DNA from: Aulostomus chinensis
Taxonomy: Eukaryota; Chordata; Actinopteri; Syngnathiformes; Aulostomidae
NCBI GenBank assembly: GCA_037954235.1
Contig: JBBMOA010000001.1
Coordinates: 30,219,074-30,283,073 of the forward strand
DNA: 64,000 nucleotides
Direction of reading: 5' to 3'
In this document: in pieces, positions 49,349 through 58,850 of the stretch
How the letters are laid out: each line of letters opens with the position of its first letter
How positions within the stretch are numbered: the stretch's first letter is position 1
Notes under the pieces: generated by a model
What the model was told of the DNA's origin: nothing
Seen by the model: only the letters and a program-made list of their open reading frames with translations
Database searches by the model: none
Position numbers and translations under genes: made by a program

Positions 49349-49480
49349 GAACTGCGCCTGGACGACGGCCGTTTCCAGCGCTACTTCAGGCTGACGAGGT
49401 TCCTGTTCGATGACCTGTTTGTGAGGATCGGTGCCAGGATGTCAAGGACCGACACCAACTACAGGCTCCAGGACCGTTGA
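49349..49480 (+). pseudogene. PIF/Harbinger transposase fragment
   Basis: 43 codons reading ELRLDDGRFQRYFRLTRF, then LFDDLFVRIGARMSR and DTNYR, ending at TGA. This is the N-terminal block of Harbinger-family transposases (HARBI1-like: LRxDxxRFxxYFRxxxxxFDxLLxxI). The catalytic DDE core is absent. The following 280 bp may be the transposon's 3' region. The nuclease domain and the partner MADF protein are not here, but a MADF start is found at 23471. Confidence 0.75.
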
Positions 49481-49764
49481 CATGACTTCCCTGACGCCAG
49501 GGGAATCTCAACGCTGACCGGCTCTCTGGACTCCTTGTCATGAGAATTTGTCACAAAAGTTGAATACTTTCAAATGCATGAATACGCGTCACTCACGTTG
49601 CCGGCGAGTACACACACCAGTTCAGCTCTCTACATGGACTTTACATGTGAACTTGTTGCACGAAAATTTGTGTCACGATTGATATGAACACGCCTTCAGA
49701 CTGTGAGGGCTGACATCACAGTGAAATGACAGAGATCACAGAGCCTTTGAGATCACAGGCTCAG
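49481..49764. other. Possible 3' remains of the Harbinger-like element
   Basis: Contains atacgcgtcactcacg and other CpG-containing sequence unlike the flanks. No coding content. Confidence 0.35.
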
Positions 49765-49839
49765 TTACGTCCAGTTGACCAGATTTTACTTCGCTTCGAT
49801 CTACGATGACCTGGATGAATGAGAACCTACACAGACATC
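49765..49839 (+). repeat. Penelope-like tail, 5' copy
   Basis: Direct repeat of 50934-51008 with about two differences; ends cacagacatc. Confidence 0.9.
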
Positions 49840-49877
49840 TTGCCGAACACTATGGGAAGGACATCCTTAGTGTGGTG

Positions 49878-49909
49878 CGGGAATGTGAAAGGACGGGAAT
49901 GTGAAAGGA
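49878..49909. repeat. 16-bp tandem duplication in Penelope-like ORF
   Basis: cgggaatgtgaaagga twice in a row; 16 bp is not a multiple of three, so it breaks the reading frame. Confidence 0.92.
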
Positions 49910-50709
49910 CTGCAAGGAAAATCGCAGACTACAGGAACCATCTACGTTCCAACCTCCGATGCCGCCAACACAACCTCATTCCCACTAGCCTACTACTAGG
50001 ATCCACCGTGAGGGGCCACAGGGCCAGCAAGATTTTGGAACGGGCACAAAATCAGCTTCTCAACGAGAGAGTGAGACAGGTCCATTTCACCATCGAGGGA
50101 CTAAAGACCAAGCTAGATCACCTTAATCAAGAGTTATCGCCATTTTTGCCACCCGCCATCTTGGACAAGGTCACCTCCTTCGTTGGGACAGCCCAACTAT
50201 CTCAACATCAGAAGAGCAAGGAGAGGCAGAAAAGGACATTCGCTCGCCTCCAGTCTCGCCTCGACCGGGAACGAGAAGCAGAAGGCCCAACCCCAGCGGA
50301 CTCACAGGACAGGTGGATAAGGAACTTATCCAACAGGGAGCTCACCAGTCCTGAGAAACGCGTCCTTGCCAAAGGAATGAACTTTGCTGTCACCCCGAAA
50401 CATCTCCCGACGGTGGACCTCATCACTGCCACAGAATCCGCCATCAAGAAGAACAACCTCTCCACCACAAAAGCAGATGAACTACGACTCAAGGTCACAG
50501 CGGCCCTCTCCGAAGCGAAGGTCCCCTCTGCCAACCTCTCGGTCCAGGAAAGGAAGGCCTTGAATGCACTGAGCAAAGATGAGAACATCACCATCCTTCC
50601 GGCTGACAAAGGAAGATGCATGGTGGTCCTTGACACAACTGACTACCAGGACAAGATCAGTTCTCTTCTCAGTGACATTCACACATATGAGACCTTAAAA
50701 CGCGACTGA
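49894..50709 (+). pseudogene. Penelope-like N-terminal domain, truncated ORF
   Basis: An open frame starts at 49819, but the family-like reading begins only after a 16-bp tandem duplication (49878-49909) that shifts phase. Before it the sense frame reads EHYGKDILSVVRECER, and after it RECERTARKIADYRNHL. The region is rich in charged residues, includes NLSNRELTSPEKRVLAKG and FAVTPKHLP, and ends with ITILPADKGRCMVVLD and YETLKRD, the conserved block that precedes the reverse transcriptase in Penelope-like proteins. The stop at 50707 is created by the deletion junction. No enzyme activity is expected. Confidence 0.85.
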
Positions 50710-50718
50710 GTTGCTGCT

Positions 50719-50933
50719 GCCAGCACAGTCCATTAGCATCTGAGTGGTCGGTGAAACTCCCTGACACCGCACAACGACTGTCGTTTGGGGAGGCCAGGTG
50801 AGTCTCGGGAGGGTCGTTTCCACCACAATAGCACTGACCACTCCCACATAGGTTTATAAGCTGGAGTTTCCACACTCTTCACGAGAACTGAAGAAGCCTC
50901 TCGGATGAGAGGTGAAACGTCTTCAAGATAAAC
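50719..50933 (+). repeat. Penelope-like terminal-repeat body, copy 2
   Basis: 215 bp, same length as copy 1 and about 98% identical by eye. It contains a TATA-like tttataag and a palindromic stem-loop at the end (50889-50924). Confidence 0.9.
50889..50924 (+). other. Stem-loop at the end of the terminal-repeat body
   Basis: gaaga-agc-ctctc-ggat-gagag-gtgaaacg-tcttc: an inner 5-bp stem with a GGAT loop inside an outer GAAGA/TCTTC stem. Identical in the other copy (23139-23174). It includes ggatgag, gaaac and gtc, words also found in hammerhead ribozymes, but the core is incomplete (see findings). Confidence 0.7.
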
Positions 50934-51008
50934 TTACGTCCATTTGACCAGATTTTACTTCGCTTTGATCTACGATGACCTGGATGAATGAGAACCTACA
51001 CAGACATC

Positions 51009-51080
51009 CCTAAAATGAAGAAAATAAATGTTGTGTCTGTGTTTGTGTTCCTGCATCAGTTAAACAGTGACTCTACCAGA
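51009..51080. other. Short spacer
   Basis: No feature seen between the retroelement and the tRNA-Ala-like gene. Confidence 0.4.
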
Positions 51081-51152
51081 GGGGGTGTAGCTCAGTGGTA
51101 GAGCGCATGCTGAGCATGTATGAGGCCCTGGGTTCAATCCCTGGCATCTCCA
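51081..51152 (+). tRNA. tRNA-Ala (AGC)-like, possibly inactive
   Basis: 72 nt starting GGGGGTGTAGCTCAGTGG (box A) with GGTTCAATCC (box B). The anticodon arm CATGC-TGAGCAT-GTATG gives AGC. The acceptor GGGGGTG/CATCTCC pairs with two wobbles; the discriminator is A. It matches vertebrate tRNA-Ala-AGC in most positions. However, position 33, a near-invariant T, is G here, the T stem has two wobbles, and no TTTT follows closely. It may be a pseudogene or tRNA-derived repeat head. Confidence 0.72.
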
Positions 51153-51775
51153 GCTGGTCCTTTGTAGCCTTCATCTTATCAGCTCAAGTGATCCTTAAAT
51201 GTGACAACAGTCGATTCACTATCAGAAGACATCTTCTCCATGTTCAAGGTGGGCTAACTTTCCACAAATATTCAAAATTACTTTTGAAAATGAAAACATA
51301 GATCAAACCTGCCCTGTCAATCACCCACAATGGGCGGGTCTTCCCACTCCCTATCAGGTTCCCCACTCCGTGACCCAGGAGGCTCCCTCTCCCTATCAGG
51401 ACTAGAAATCCATTGGGGTCTCCCTGCTCAGGTAGGAGTCCTGCCCACAACGTTAAGCTGTTGATGTTCTAGAGGAGACAACATCTGATCTTTGTTAGAT
51501 CCACCAGTCAAAGGTTTTCTTTAAAGGCTGTAGCAGCTGAGAATGAGGGAGAGAGAGAATTAATAACCATCTTAGTGAGGACATTTTGAAAAATGATGAC
51601 ATTTTATTGACTTGTAGCACTGCAAAAATCATCTCCCCTCCAAAAACCCTCTTCTCCAACTCTGTACTCAAGTTGTCACCTCATCAGGCACCACAGGATC
51701 CAGGACGTTCAGTCAAAAAAATCATTAGTGATTTTAAAAATGTCCATCAAACACAAAATAAGACTTCAAACAGGT
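51153..51775. other. Unique sequence, no gene recognised
   Basis: Contains a weak internal duplication (ttcccactccctatcagg and ggctccctctccctatcagg near 51339-51400). No coding or RNA gene. Confidence 0.4.
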
Positions 51776-52048
51776 TTACAACTTTATTTGATGTTGACAC
51801 ATTTTGTCCATTTTGCCTCCACACTGTCCTTCATCACAGCATTTAACATCAGGACTGCTCCCAGATACGCTCCATGACCTCATCCCTGCACCAGAGTACC
51901 GCCCAAGTTCATCAAGGATGGCCAACATGAGAGGGTCTAGATTCACCTCCATCTTTGGAGGTTGTTGGATTTCCTCCTGAGGACCGTCAGGCTGTTTCCT
52001 TACTTTGCTGTGACCCAACAGCAGACAGCAACAAGGACTGTGGTGCAC
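51776..52048 (-). CDS. Unrecognised ORF with overlapping AATAAA, doubtful
   Basis: 90 codons on the minus strand; no domain recognised. Residues 20-55 are hydrophilic with a short helix-like stretch (LDPLMLAILDELGRY), and the end is Cys-rich and basic. An AATAAA polyadenylation-like signal overlaps the stop codon (near 51779-51784), which is the reason for listing it: it could be the last exon of a transposon or gene. No acceptor or upstream exon was identified. Confidence 0.25.
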   Translation of the reverse strand: MHHSPCCCLLLGHSKVRKQPDGPQEEIQQPPKMEVNLDPLMLAILDELGRYSGAGMRSWSVSGSSPDVKCCDEGQCGGKMDKMCQHQIKL

Positions 52049-52278
52049 TTGGTAAAATCACCATCTGGAGTCTGGACCAAGATGCTGATGTGATCCTTTG
52101 ATGAGTTTAGAATCAGTCAGAGATCAAAGACTGGAGCAGGAATTCAATGCACAGAACCCAGAGATCAAAGACAGAATTCAGACATCAAACACAGAATTCA
52201 ACGATCAATCAATTTGAGGAACCAGCATCTCATGTGAAGATGCTTCTGAACTCATGAAGTGAAATCCTAACAAATAGA
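52049..52278. other. Unique sequence, short internal echoes
   Basis: agagatcaaagac and cagaattca recur two to three times within 52110-52205. Otherwise nothing. Confidence 0.4.
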
Positions 52279-52297
52279 GATGAATGAGTCCAACTGG

Positions 52298-52402
52298 GAC
52301 TGGCGACCTGTCCAGGGTGTACCCCGCCTCTTGCCCGTAGATGCTGGGATAGGCTCCAGCCCCCCCGCGACCCTTAATAGTAAGGAATAAGCGGAAGATG
52401 AT
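52298..52402 (+). mobile_element. L2-type LINE 3' end, with target-site duplication
   Basis: About 105 bp with ggcgacctgtccagggtgta, gctgggataggctccagc, ccccccgcgaccc and aataagcgg, the well-known fish L2 3' UTR, ending in a GATGAT-type tail. It is flanked by gatgaatgagtccaactgg (52279-52297) and gatgaatggagtccaactgg (52403-52422), a target-site duplication of 19-20 bp with one inserted G. A short, 5'-truncated, relatively recent insertion. Confidence 0.9.
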
Positions 52403-52422
52403 GATGAATGGAGTCCAACTGG

Positions 52423-52904
52423 ACCTGAACAGGAGAGAAATAAAGGAGTTGTTATGTAATTGTTATTGATTTCCAGGCCAGGTGAGGGTTGGATTTTGTT
52501 CATCCATGTTGAAGTGAACTGACAGTGGGACTGAGGACCTGGGCTGAAGTCCAGCTCACTGCTGGTTTAATAAAACCACCTGATTGTTTTTCCTATCAGC
52601 TCTGATCTGATGGAAGAAACAAAAAGCCAAACTTCATTCGTCCGTGTCCAAACACCAAGTCTGTTGATGTGCAGCACTCCAGTTATTTGTTTCTTTCCAG
52701 ACAGAAGCAGGTTGGTGGAGGAATAAAACCTCAAGAGTGAACAAACAGCAATGAGAGAAGTGAATCCTGCACTCAGAGAAGTTGTGTCTGCACTCGCCAA
52801 CCAGGAAACGCGTCTATCTTCTGTGTGACTGAGGCAGCTGCTCAGAGCTGCGTTTCTCAGCTGTGTGGGGGCGGGACTCTGTGTGCCCCGGCTCAACCAC
52901 GAGA
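52423..52904. other. Unique sequence, no gene seen
   Basis: A 118-codon minus-strand frame at 52567-52923 has no recognisable domain. Includes the second copy of the piece shared with 47618-47690 (52821-52896). Confidence 0.4.
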
Positions 52905-53081
52905 CCTCTGTGTACACTGTCAAGAAAAAAAACTATAAAAAAACGGTAAAAAGTCTGGCAGCAGAGTTTCCAGACGAATACCGTCAAATTACAGTGATGA
53001 ACTGTTCCACAAAATTACATGGAATAAACTGTAAAAATACACAGCAGCTTTCACAGTCCCAACTCATTAAATTACAGTACA

Positions 53082-54039
53082 TTAAAGGTGCCATAGAGAG
53101 GTTGAAGGGGTATTAATTCTTGTTCTGTGGTGTGATATGTAACCCCACAAAAAATGGTTGGGTCTGTGATGGCTCAGTAGCTTCCTAAAAGGCTCTCTGA
53201 AACCGCTATGTTACCATGTTGGGTTTAGAATGCCTCATTTGTCCCTATTGGGGTCGTTTCTGACCTTATCTGGCAACCTCATTATTTATGCAAGTGCATG
53301 AGTTGACGGAGATCAGTTGCAGTTGTTTATCTGGCAACCTCATTTAACTACTACTCGGTGATTGGCTGCCCTCACTGTCACTGAAAAGAAAGTACTCCCA
53401 CTTTCTCGGCTAACTGTCGCCAGTGCTAAGTGTGACGGCTACTGTCAATTGACAACATTCCATATCATACAACAACATTTGTAAGATAAGATACCAAGTA
53501 GCCACGGCCCATTCGCAGATCCAGCCGTATATGCAGCGGCGGGGTGACCGTCGGGACAACTGGGAGTTTTCCTGGTGGCCTGGCCCCTTGGTAGCCTGCC
53601 TGGCTGGTGAGATTCCTTCCCCCTCAAGCCAGGCCAGGCCAGCTAGCGACAGACAGCGCAGATAAAACAAAGGTCTCAATTCTATCGAGGCCATTCCTTC
53701 AATCAATCTGCTCAGTCAGTGCTGCTGCTGCAGGCTCCAGTTGCGACACAAGAGCGCTGCACTCACTCGGCTCGCTCGCATAATCGCCCCCCCCCCCCGA
53801 AATATGTCAAAGGGGTGTGTGTGAGTGGGGGGGGGGGGGGGCACTGACTGAACTGTGACGTAACACTTCAGCCAAAATCGCATTGGTCCATTTTCCCACG
53901 GCGATTCAAAAAAGGGGAGATCCTTCAAACAGAGGTTATGACACTGCCTCACACTTGGTGTGTGTTCCCCACAGCTGGGGGACATTGAAGAAACACCAAA
54001 AACACAAAAACAATGATTTTCATTCTAGGTGCCCTTTAA
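53082..54039. mobile_element. MITE-like insertion flanked by TTAA
   Basis: 958 bp flanked by TTAA on both sides (53082-53085 and 54036-54039), with partly matching inverted ends: aggtgccatagag at the left and, read inward from the right, agggcacctagaa. TTAA duplication suggests a piggyBac-type non-autonomous element. No transposase is encoded. Inside are a C11 run and a G16 run around 53788-53845. Confidence 0.55.
53786..53842. other. C-run and G-run facing each other
   Basis: About 11 C followed about 28 bp later by about 16 G, which could pair into a hairpin or form a G-quadruplex. Run lengths may be assembly-sensitive. Confidence 0.7.
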
Positions 54040-54085
54040 TTGTTGATAAATGTGAATTAAACTGCAGGAAAAAAGGCCCATCACG

Positions 54086-54550
54086 TAAAAACACATGAAG
54101 AACAAGGACCTTTCAGGTTCTTCTCTAAGTTCAGGGCTCTTACTGGTTCATGTATGAAACAAACCAGTCTATGAGCAGGAATTTCCCATTAAAAAGTTCA
54201 TTTGACAGTGGAAAAGCAAGCATAGTGATTAAAATTGCCAAGTTTAAGGTCAATCACTGTCAATTGAAGCTATTTAGTTGTTACTTTATGAAACTGAGCC
54301 AACTTTCTACAGTGATTTCCTGTTAGATTCTGGTTTCTCCAAGTATAAAAACTACAACCATGTATAAACACAGAATCTGTACTTTGAACAATAGAGAATT
54401 TCTACATATTTACAGTATCACTCCATCACTTTAGAGGATTGGAATGTAAAATAATCATTGGACAATGGAAATCATTTATCCTTTAACGAAACAACTTCAG
54501 TGCAGAGTTGATAACTGCACTTCAAACTTTGAACTGGTGTCCACATCAAT
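54086..54550. other. AT-rich unique sequence, no gene seen
   Basis: No feature recognised. Confidence 0.4.
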
Positions 54551-54805
54551 GTGGAATTTGAGGAGGCCACAGCCACCAAATTTCCCAGAGTTCTTGACTA
54601 TTTGCAGTCTCTTCCCTTGGAGAAGTCAAGTGGAACTACAAGACAAGGAGCAGAAATCCAAGCTGCTGGTGGACCACGTGGTGCTGTGTTGATGCTACTT
54701 TCACACTCAAAGGGGATCGTGCAGGAATGTTCCACACGGTTGACCAAACTTCCATTGCAGAAGAGATTCAGGCAGTTCCACCCACGCCATGCATCCTTGT
54801 ATGCT
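54551..54805 (+). CDS. Possible exon, protein not recognised
   Basis: Open frame from 54551 that runs into a consensus donor GTAAGT at 54806. About 85 residues, containing FPRVLDYLQSLPLEKS and GAEIQAAGGPRGAVLMLL; mixed charge, no signal peptide. No domain recognised and no acceptor defined (the AUG may be internal). The stretch has more regular codon use than its surroundings. It could be an exon of a gene or transposon; equally it could be chance. Confidence 0.25.
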
Positions 54806-55107
54806 GTAAGTGTGAGGCAATACAATACAGTATGTTTCAGTGACATACATTTAGACAGAAGACCTTGGTTTATTGGGTGATGTTTATTGACATGCCAATT
54901 GGATTGTGGTGCCAATATGGCTGACTTGGTCGGTGTAAATCTTATCATCACAAAACAAAGTACACACAAATGTTCAAATTACTTTTCTAGACTTTAGTCC
55001 CCAAAGGAATTTCAGGCACCTGAAAGTGACTTTCATAAATCTGTGTGTCTGTGTACAGTACATGTCCCAAAAATGGAAAATAAAATTATTGGTCCCCAAT
55101 CTCAAGG
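54806..55107. other. Unique sequence up to the satellite border
   Basis: No feature recognised; the satellite starts near 55108 (attacgctacagtgatgtag). Confidence 0.4.
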
Positions 55108-57399
55108 ATAAAATTACGCTACAGTGATGTAGTGAGAGTTGCTACAAACCTCAAAATGATGCTACAGTGATGTAGCGAGAGTTTCTACTAAACTTAAAAT
55201 AATGCAACAGTATTGTACTAAGAGTTGCTACGAACCTCAAAATAATGCGACAGTCATGTAGTGAGAGTTGCTACTAACCTCAAAATAATGCGACAGTGAT
55301 GTCGGAAGAATTGCTAATGATCTCAAAATGATGCTAACAGTAATGTAGTGAAAGTTTCGAATAACCTCAAAGTGATGTTGACAGTCATGTGGTTAGAGTT
55401 GCGAGTAACCTAAAAATGATGCTGACAGTGATGTCGTAAGAATTGCTAATGATCTCCAAATGATGCTTCAGTGATGTAGTAAGAATTGCTAATGAACTCA
55501 AAATGATGCTAACAGTAATGTAGTGATAGTTGCTAATAAACTCAGTGATGCTGAATGTAATGTAGGAAGAGTTGATACAAACCTAAAAATGCGACAGTGA
55601 TTTGGGAAGAATTGCTAATGATCTCAAAATGATGCTAACAGTAATGGAGTGATAGTTGCTAATAAACTCAGTGATGCTGATAGTAATGTAGTAAGGGTTG
55701 CAACAAACCTTAAAATAATGACACAGTAATGTGGTAAGAGTTGCTACGAACCTAAAAATAATGCGACAGTGATGTCAGAAGAATTGCTAATGATCTCAAA
55801 ATGAGGTGACAGTGATATTCTTAAGACTTGCTAATAAACTCAAAATGGTACTGACGGTAATGTAGTGATAGTTGCTAATAAACTCAGTGATGCTTACAGT
55901 AATGTAGTAAGTGTTTCGAACAACCTCAAAGTGATGCTGACAGTCATGTAGTAAGAGTTGCTACGAACCTCAAAATAATGCGACAGTGATGTCGGAAGAA
56001 TTGCTAAAGCTCTCAAAATAATGCAACGATGATGTCGTAAGAATTGCTAATGAACAAAAAATGAGGCTAAAAGTAATGTAGTGAGAGTTGCTAATAAACT
56101 CAGGGATGCTTACAGTAATGTAGTAAGTGTTTACAACAACCTCAAAGTGATGCTGACAGTCACGTAGTAAGAGTTGGTACGAACCTTAAAATAATGCAAC
56201 AATAATGTAGTAAGAGTTGCTACGAATATCAAAATAATGCGACAGTGATGTCAGAAGAATTGCTAATGAACTCAAAATGATGCTAACAGTAATGTAGTGA
56301 AAGTTTTTAATAACCTCAAAGTGATGTTGACACTCATGCGGTTAGAGTTGCGAGTAACCTAAAAATGATGCTGACAGTAATATAGTAAGAGTTGCTAATA
56401 ACCTCAAAATAATGCTACAGTGATGTCTTAAGAATTGCTAATGATCTCAAAATGATGCGACAGTGATCTAGTAAGAATTGCTAATGAACTCAAAATGATG
56501 CCAACAGTAATGGAGTGAAAGTTTCGAATAACCTCAAAGTGATGCTGAAAGTCATGTAGTAAGGGTTGCTACGAACCTCAAAATAATGCAAAAGTGACAT
56601 CGGAAGAATTGGTAATGATCTCAAAATGATGCTACAGTGATGTCGTAAGAATTGCGAATGACCTCAAAATGATGCGACAGTGATGTCGAAAGAATTGCTA
56701 ATGAACTCAGTGATGCCTACAATAATGTAGTGTTTCTAACAACCTCAAAGTGATGCTGACAGTGATGTAGTAAGAGTTGCTACTAAACTCAAAATAATGC
56801 AACAGTAATGTAGTAAGAGTTGCTACGAACCTCAAAAAATGCGAAAGTGATGTCAGAAGAATTGCTAATGATCTCAAAATGATGCGACAGTGATGTAGTA
56901 AGAATTGTTAATGAACTCAAAATGATGCTAACAGTAATGTAGTGAAAGTTTCGAATAACCTCAAAGTGATGCTGACAGTCATGTGGTTAGAGTTGCGAGT
57001 AACCTAAAAATGATGCTGACAGTGATGTCGTAAGAATTGCTATTAAACTCAAAACGATGCTAACAGTAATGTAGTGATAGTTGCTAATAAACTCAGTGAT
57101 GCTTACAGTAATGCAGTAAGTGTTTCAAACAACCTCAAAGTGATGCTGACAGTCATGTGGTTAGAGTTGCTACGAACCTTAAAATAATGCGACAGTGATG
57201 TCGGAAGAATTGTTCATGATCCCTAAATGATGCGACAGTGATGTAGTAAATATTGCTAATGAACTCAAAATGATGCTAACAGTAATGGAGTAAAGTTTCG
57301 AATAACCTCAAAGTGATGCTGACAGTCATGTAGTAAGAGTTGCTACAAACCTCAAAAAAATGCTACAGTGATGTAGTAAGAGTTGCTACGAACCTCAAA

Positions 57400-57835
57400 A
57401 TAATGCGACAGTGATGTCAGAAGAATTGATAATTATCTCAAAATGATGCTAACTGTAATGTAGTGAAAGTTTCGAATAACCTCAAAGTGATGCTGACAGT
57501 CATGTGGTTTGGGTTGCGAGTAACCTAAAAATGATGCTGACAGTGATGTAGTAAGAGTTGCTACAAACCTCAAAATAATGCTACAGTGATGTAGTAAGAG
57601 TTGCTACGAACCTCAAAATAATGCGACAGTGATGTCAGAAGAATTGATAATTATCTCAAAATGATGCTAACTGTAATGTAGTGAAAGTTTCGAATAACCT
57701 CAAAGTGATGCTGACAGTCATGTGGTTTGAGTTGCGAGTAACCTAAAAATGATGCTGACAGTGATGTTGTAAGAGTTGCTAATAACCTCAAAATAATGCT
57801 ACAGTGATGTAGTAAGAGTTGCTACGAACCTCAAA
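57400..57835 (+). repeat. 218-bp five-monomer repeat, 2 copies
   Basis: taatgcgacagtgatgtcag with the rare gataattatctc starts at 57401 and 57619, 218 bp apart. Near-identical, including gtcatgtggttt. Confidence 0.88.
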
Positions 57836-58850
57836 AAAATGCGACAGTGATGTCGGAAGAATTGCTAATGATCTCAAAATGATGCGACAGTGATGTAGTA
57901 AGAATTGCTAATGTACTCAAAATGATGCGAATAATAATGGAGTGAAAGTTTCGAATAACCTAAAAATGATGCTGACAGTGATGTCTTAAGAACTGCTATT
58001 AAACTCAAAAAGATGCTAACAGTAACGTAGTGATAGTTGCTAATAAACTCAGTGATGCTTACAGTAATGTAGTAAGTGTTTCAAACAACCTCAAAGTGAT
58101 GCTGACAGTCATGTTGTAAGAGTTGCTACAAACCTCAAAATAATGCTACAGTGATGTAGTAAGAGTTGCTAATGAACTCAAAATGATGCTAACAGTAATG
58201 TAGTGAGAGTTGCTAATAAACTCAGTGATGCTTACAGTAATGTAGTAAGTGTTTCAAACAACCTCAAAGTGATGCTGACAGTCATGTTGTAAGAGTTGCT
58301 ACAAACCTCAAAATAATGCTACAGTGATGTAGTAAGAGTTGCTAATAACCTCAAAATAATGCTACAGTGATGTAGGAAGAGTTGCTACGAACCTCAAAAT
58401 AATGCGACAGTGATGTCGTAAGAATTGCTAATGATCTCAAAATGATGCGACAGTGATGTCGTAAGAATTGCTTATCATCTCAAAAGGATGCTAACTGTAA
58501 TGTAGTGAAAGTTTCGAATAACCTCAAAGTGATGCTGACAGTCATGTAGTAAGAGTTGCTACAAACCTTAAAATAATGCTATAGTGATGTAGTAAGAGTT
58601 GGTCCGAAACTCAAAATAATGCGACAGTGATGTCGGAAGAATTGCTAATGATCTCAAAATGATGCGACAGTGATGTAGTAAGAATTGCGAATGTACTCAA
58701 AATGATGCGAATAATAATGGAGTGAAAGTTTCGAATAACCTCAAACTGATGCTGACAGTCATGCTGTTGGAGTTGCAAGTAACCTAAAAATGATGCTGAC
58801 AGTGATGTCTTAAGAACTGCTATTAAACTCAAAAAGATGCTAACAGTAAC

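Larger units (their letters stand above)
49765..51008 (+). mobile_element. Penelope-like element, internally deleted
   Basis: Structure: tail (49765-49839), N-terminal coding part (to 50706), terminal-repeat body (50719-50933), tail (50934-51008). The reverse transcriptase core and GIY-YIG endonuclease are deleted: the coding part stops at YETLKRD and the next 12 bp lead straight into the terminal-repeat body. The two tails are direct repeats. Body and tail match the element at 22344 closely, so both belong to one family. Target-site duplication not visible. Confidence 0.85.
52905..54085. mobile_element. AT-rich MITE-like element, split by another MITE
   Basis: The left part (52905-53081) has aaactataaaaaaacggta, accgtcaaattacagtgatg and ttacagtac, resembling a widespread fish non-autonomous DNA element full of ttacagt motifs. 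The right part (54040-54085) has gtgaattaaactgcagg. The piece between them is a different insertion at a TTAA. Ends not precisely defined; family not named. Confidence 0.45.

Noticed and set aside
50208..50636. Minus-strand frame of 142 codons.
   Set aside because: Shadow of the Penelope-like N-terminal ORF on the plus strand.
54465..54692. Second overlapping plus-strand frame across 54465-54692.
   Set aside because: A different phase from the exon-like frame at 54551; no donor in phase and no recognisable content.
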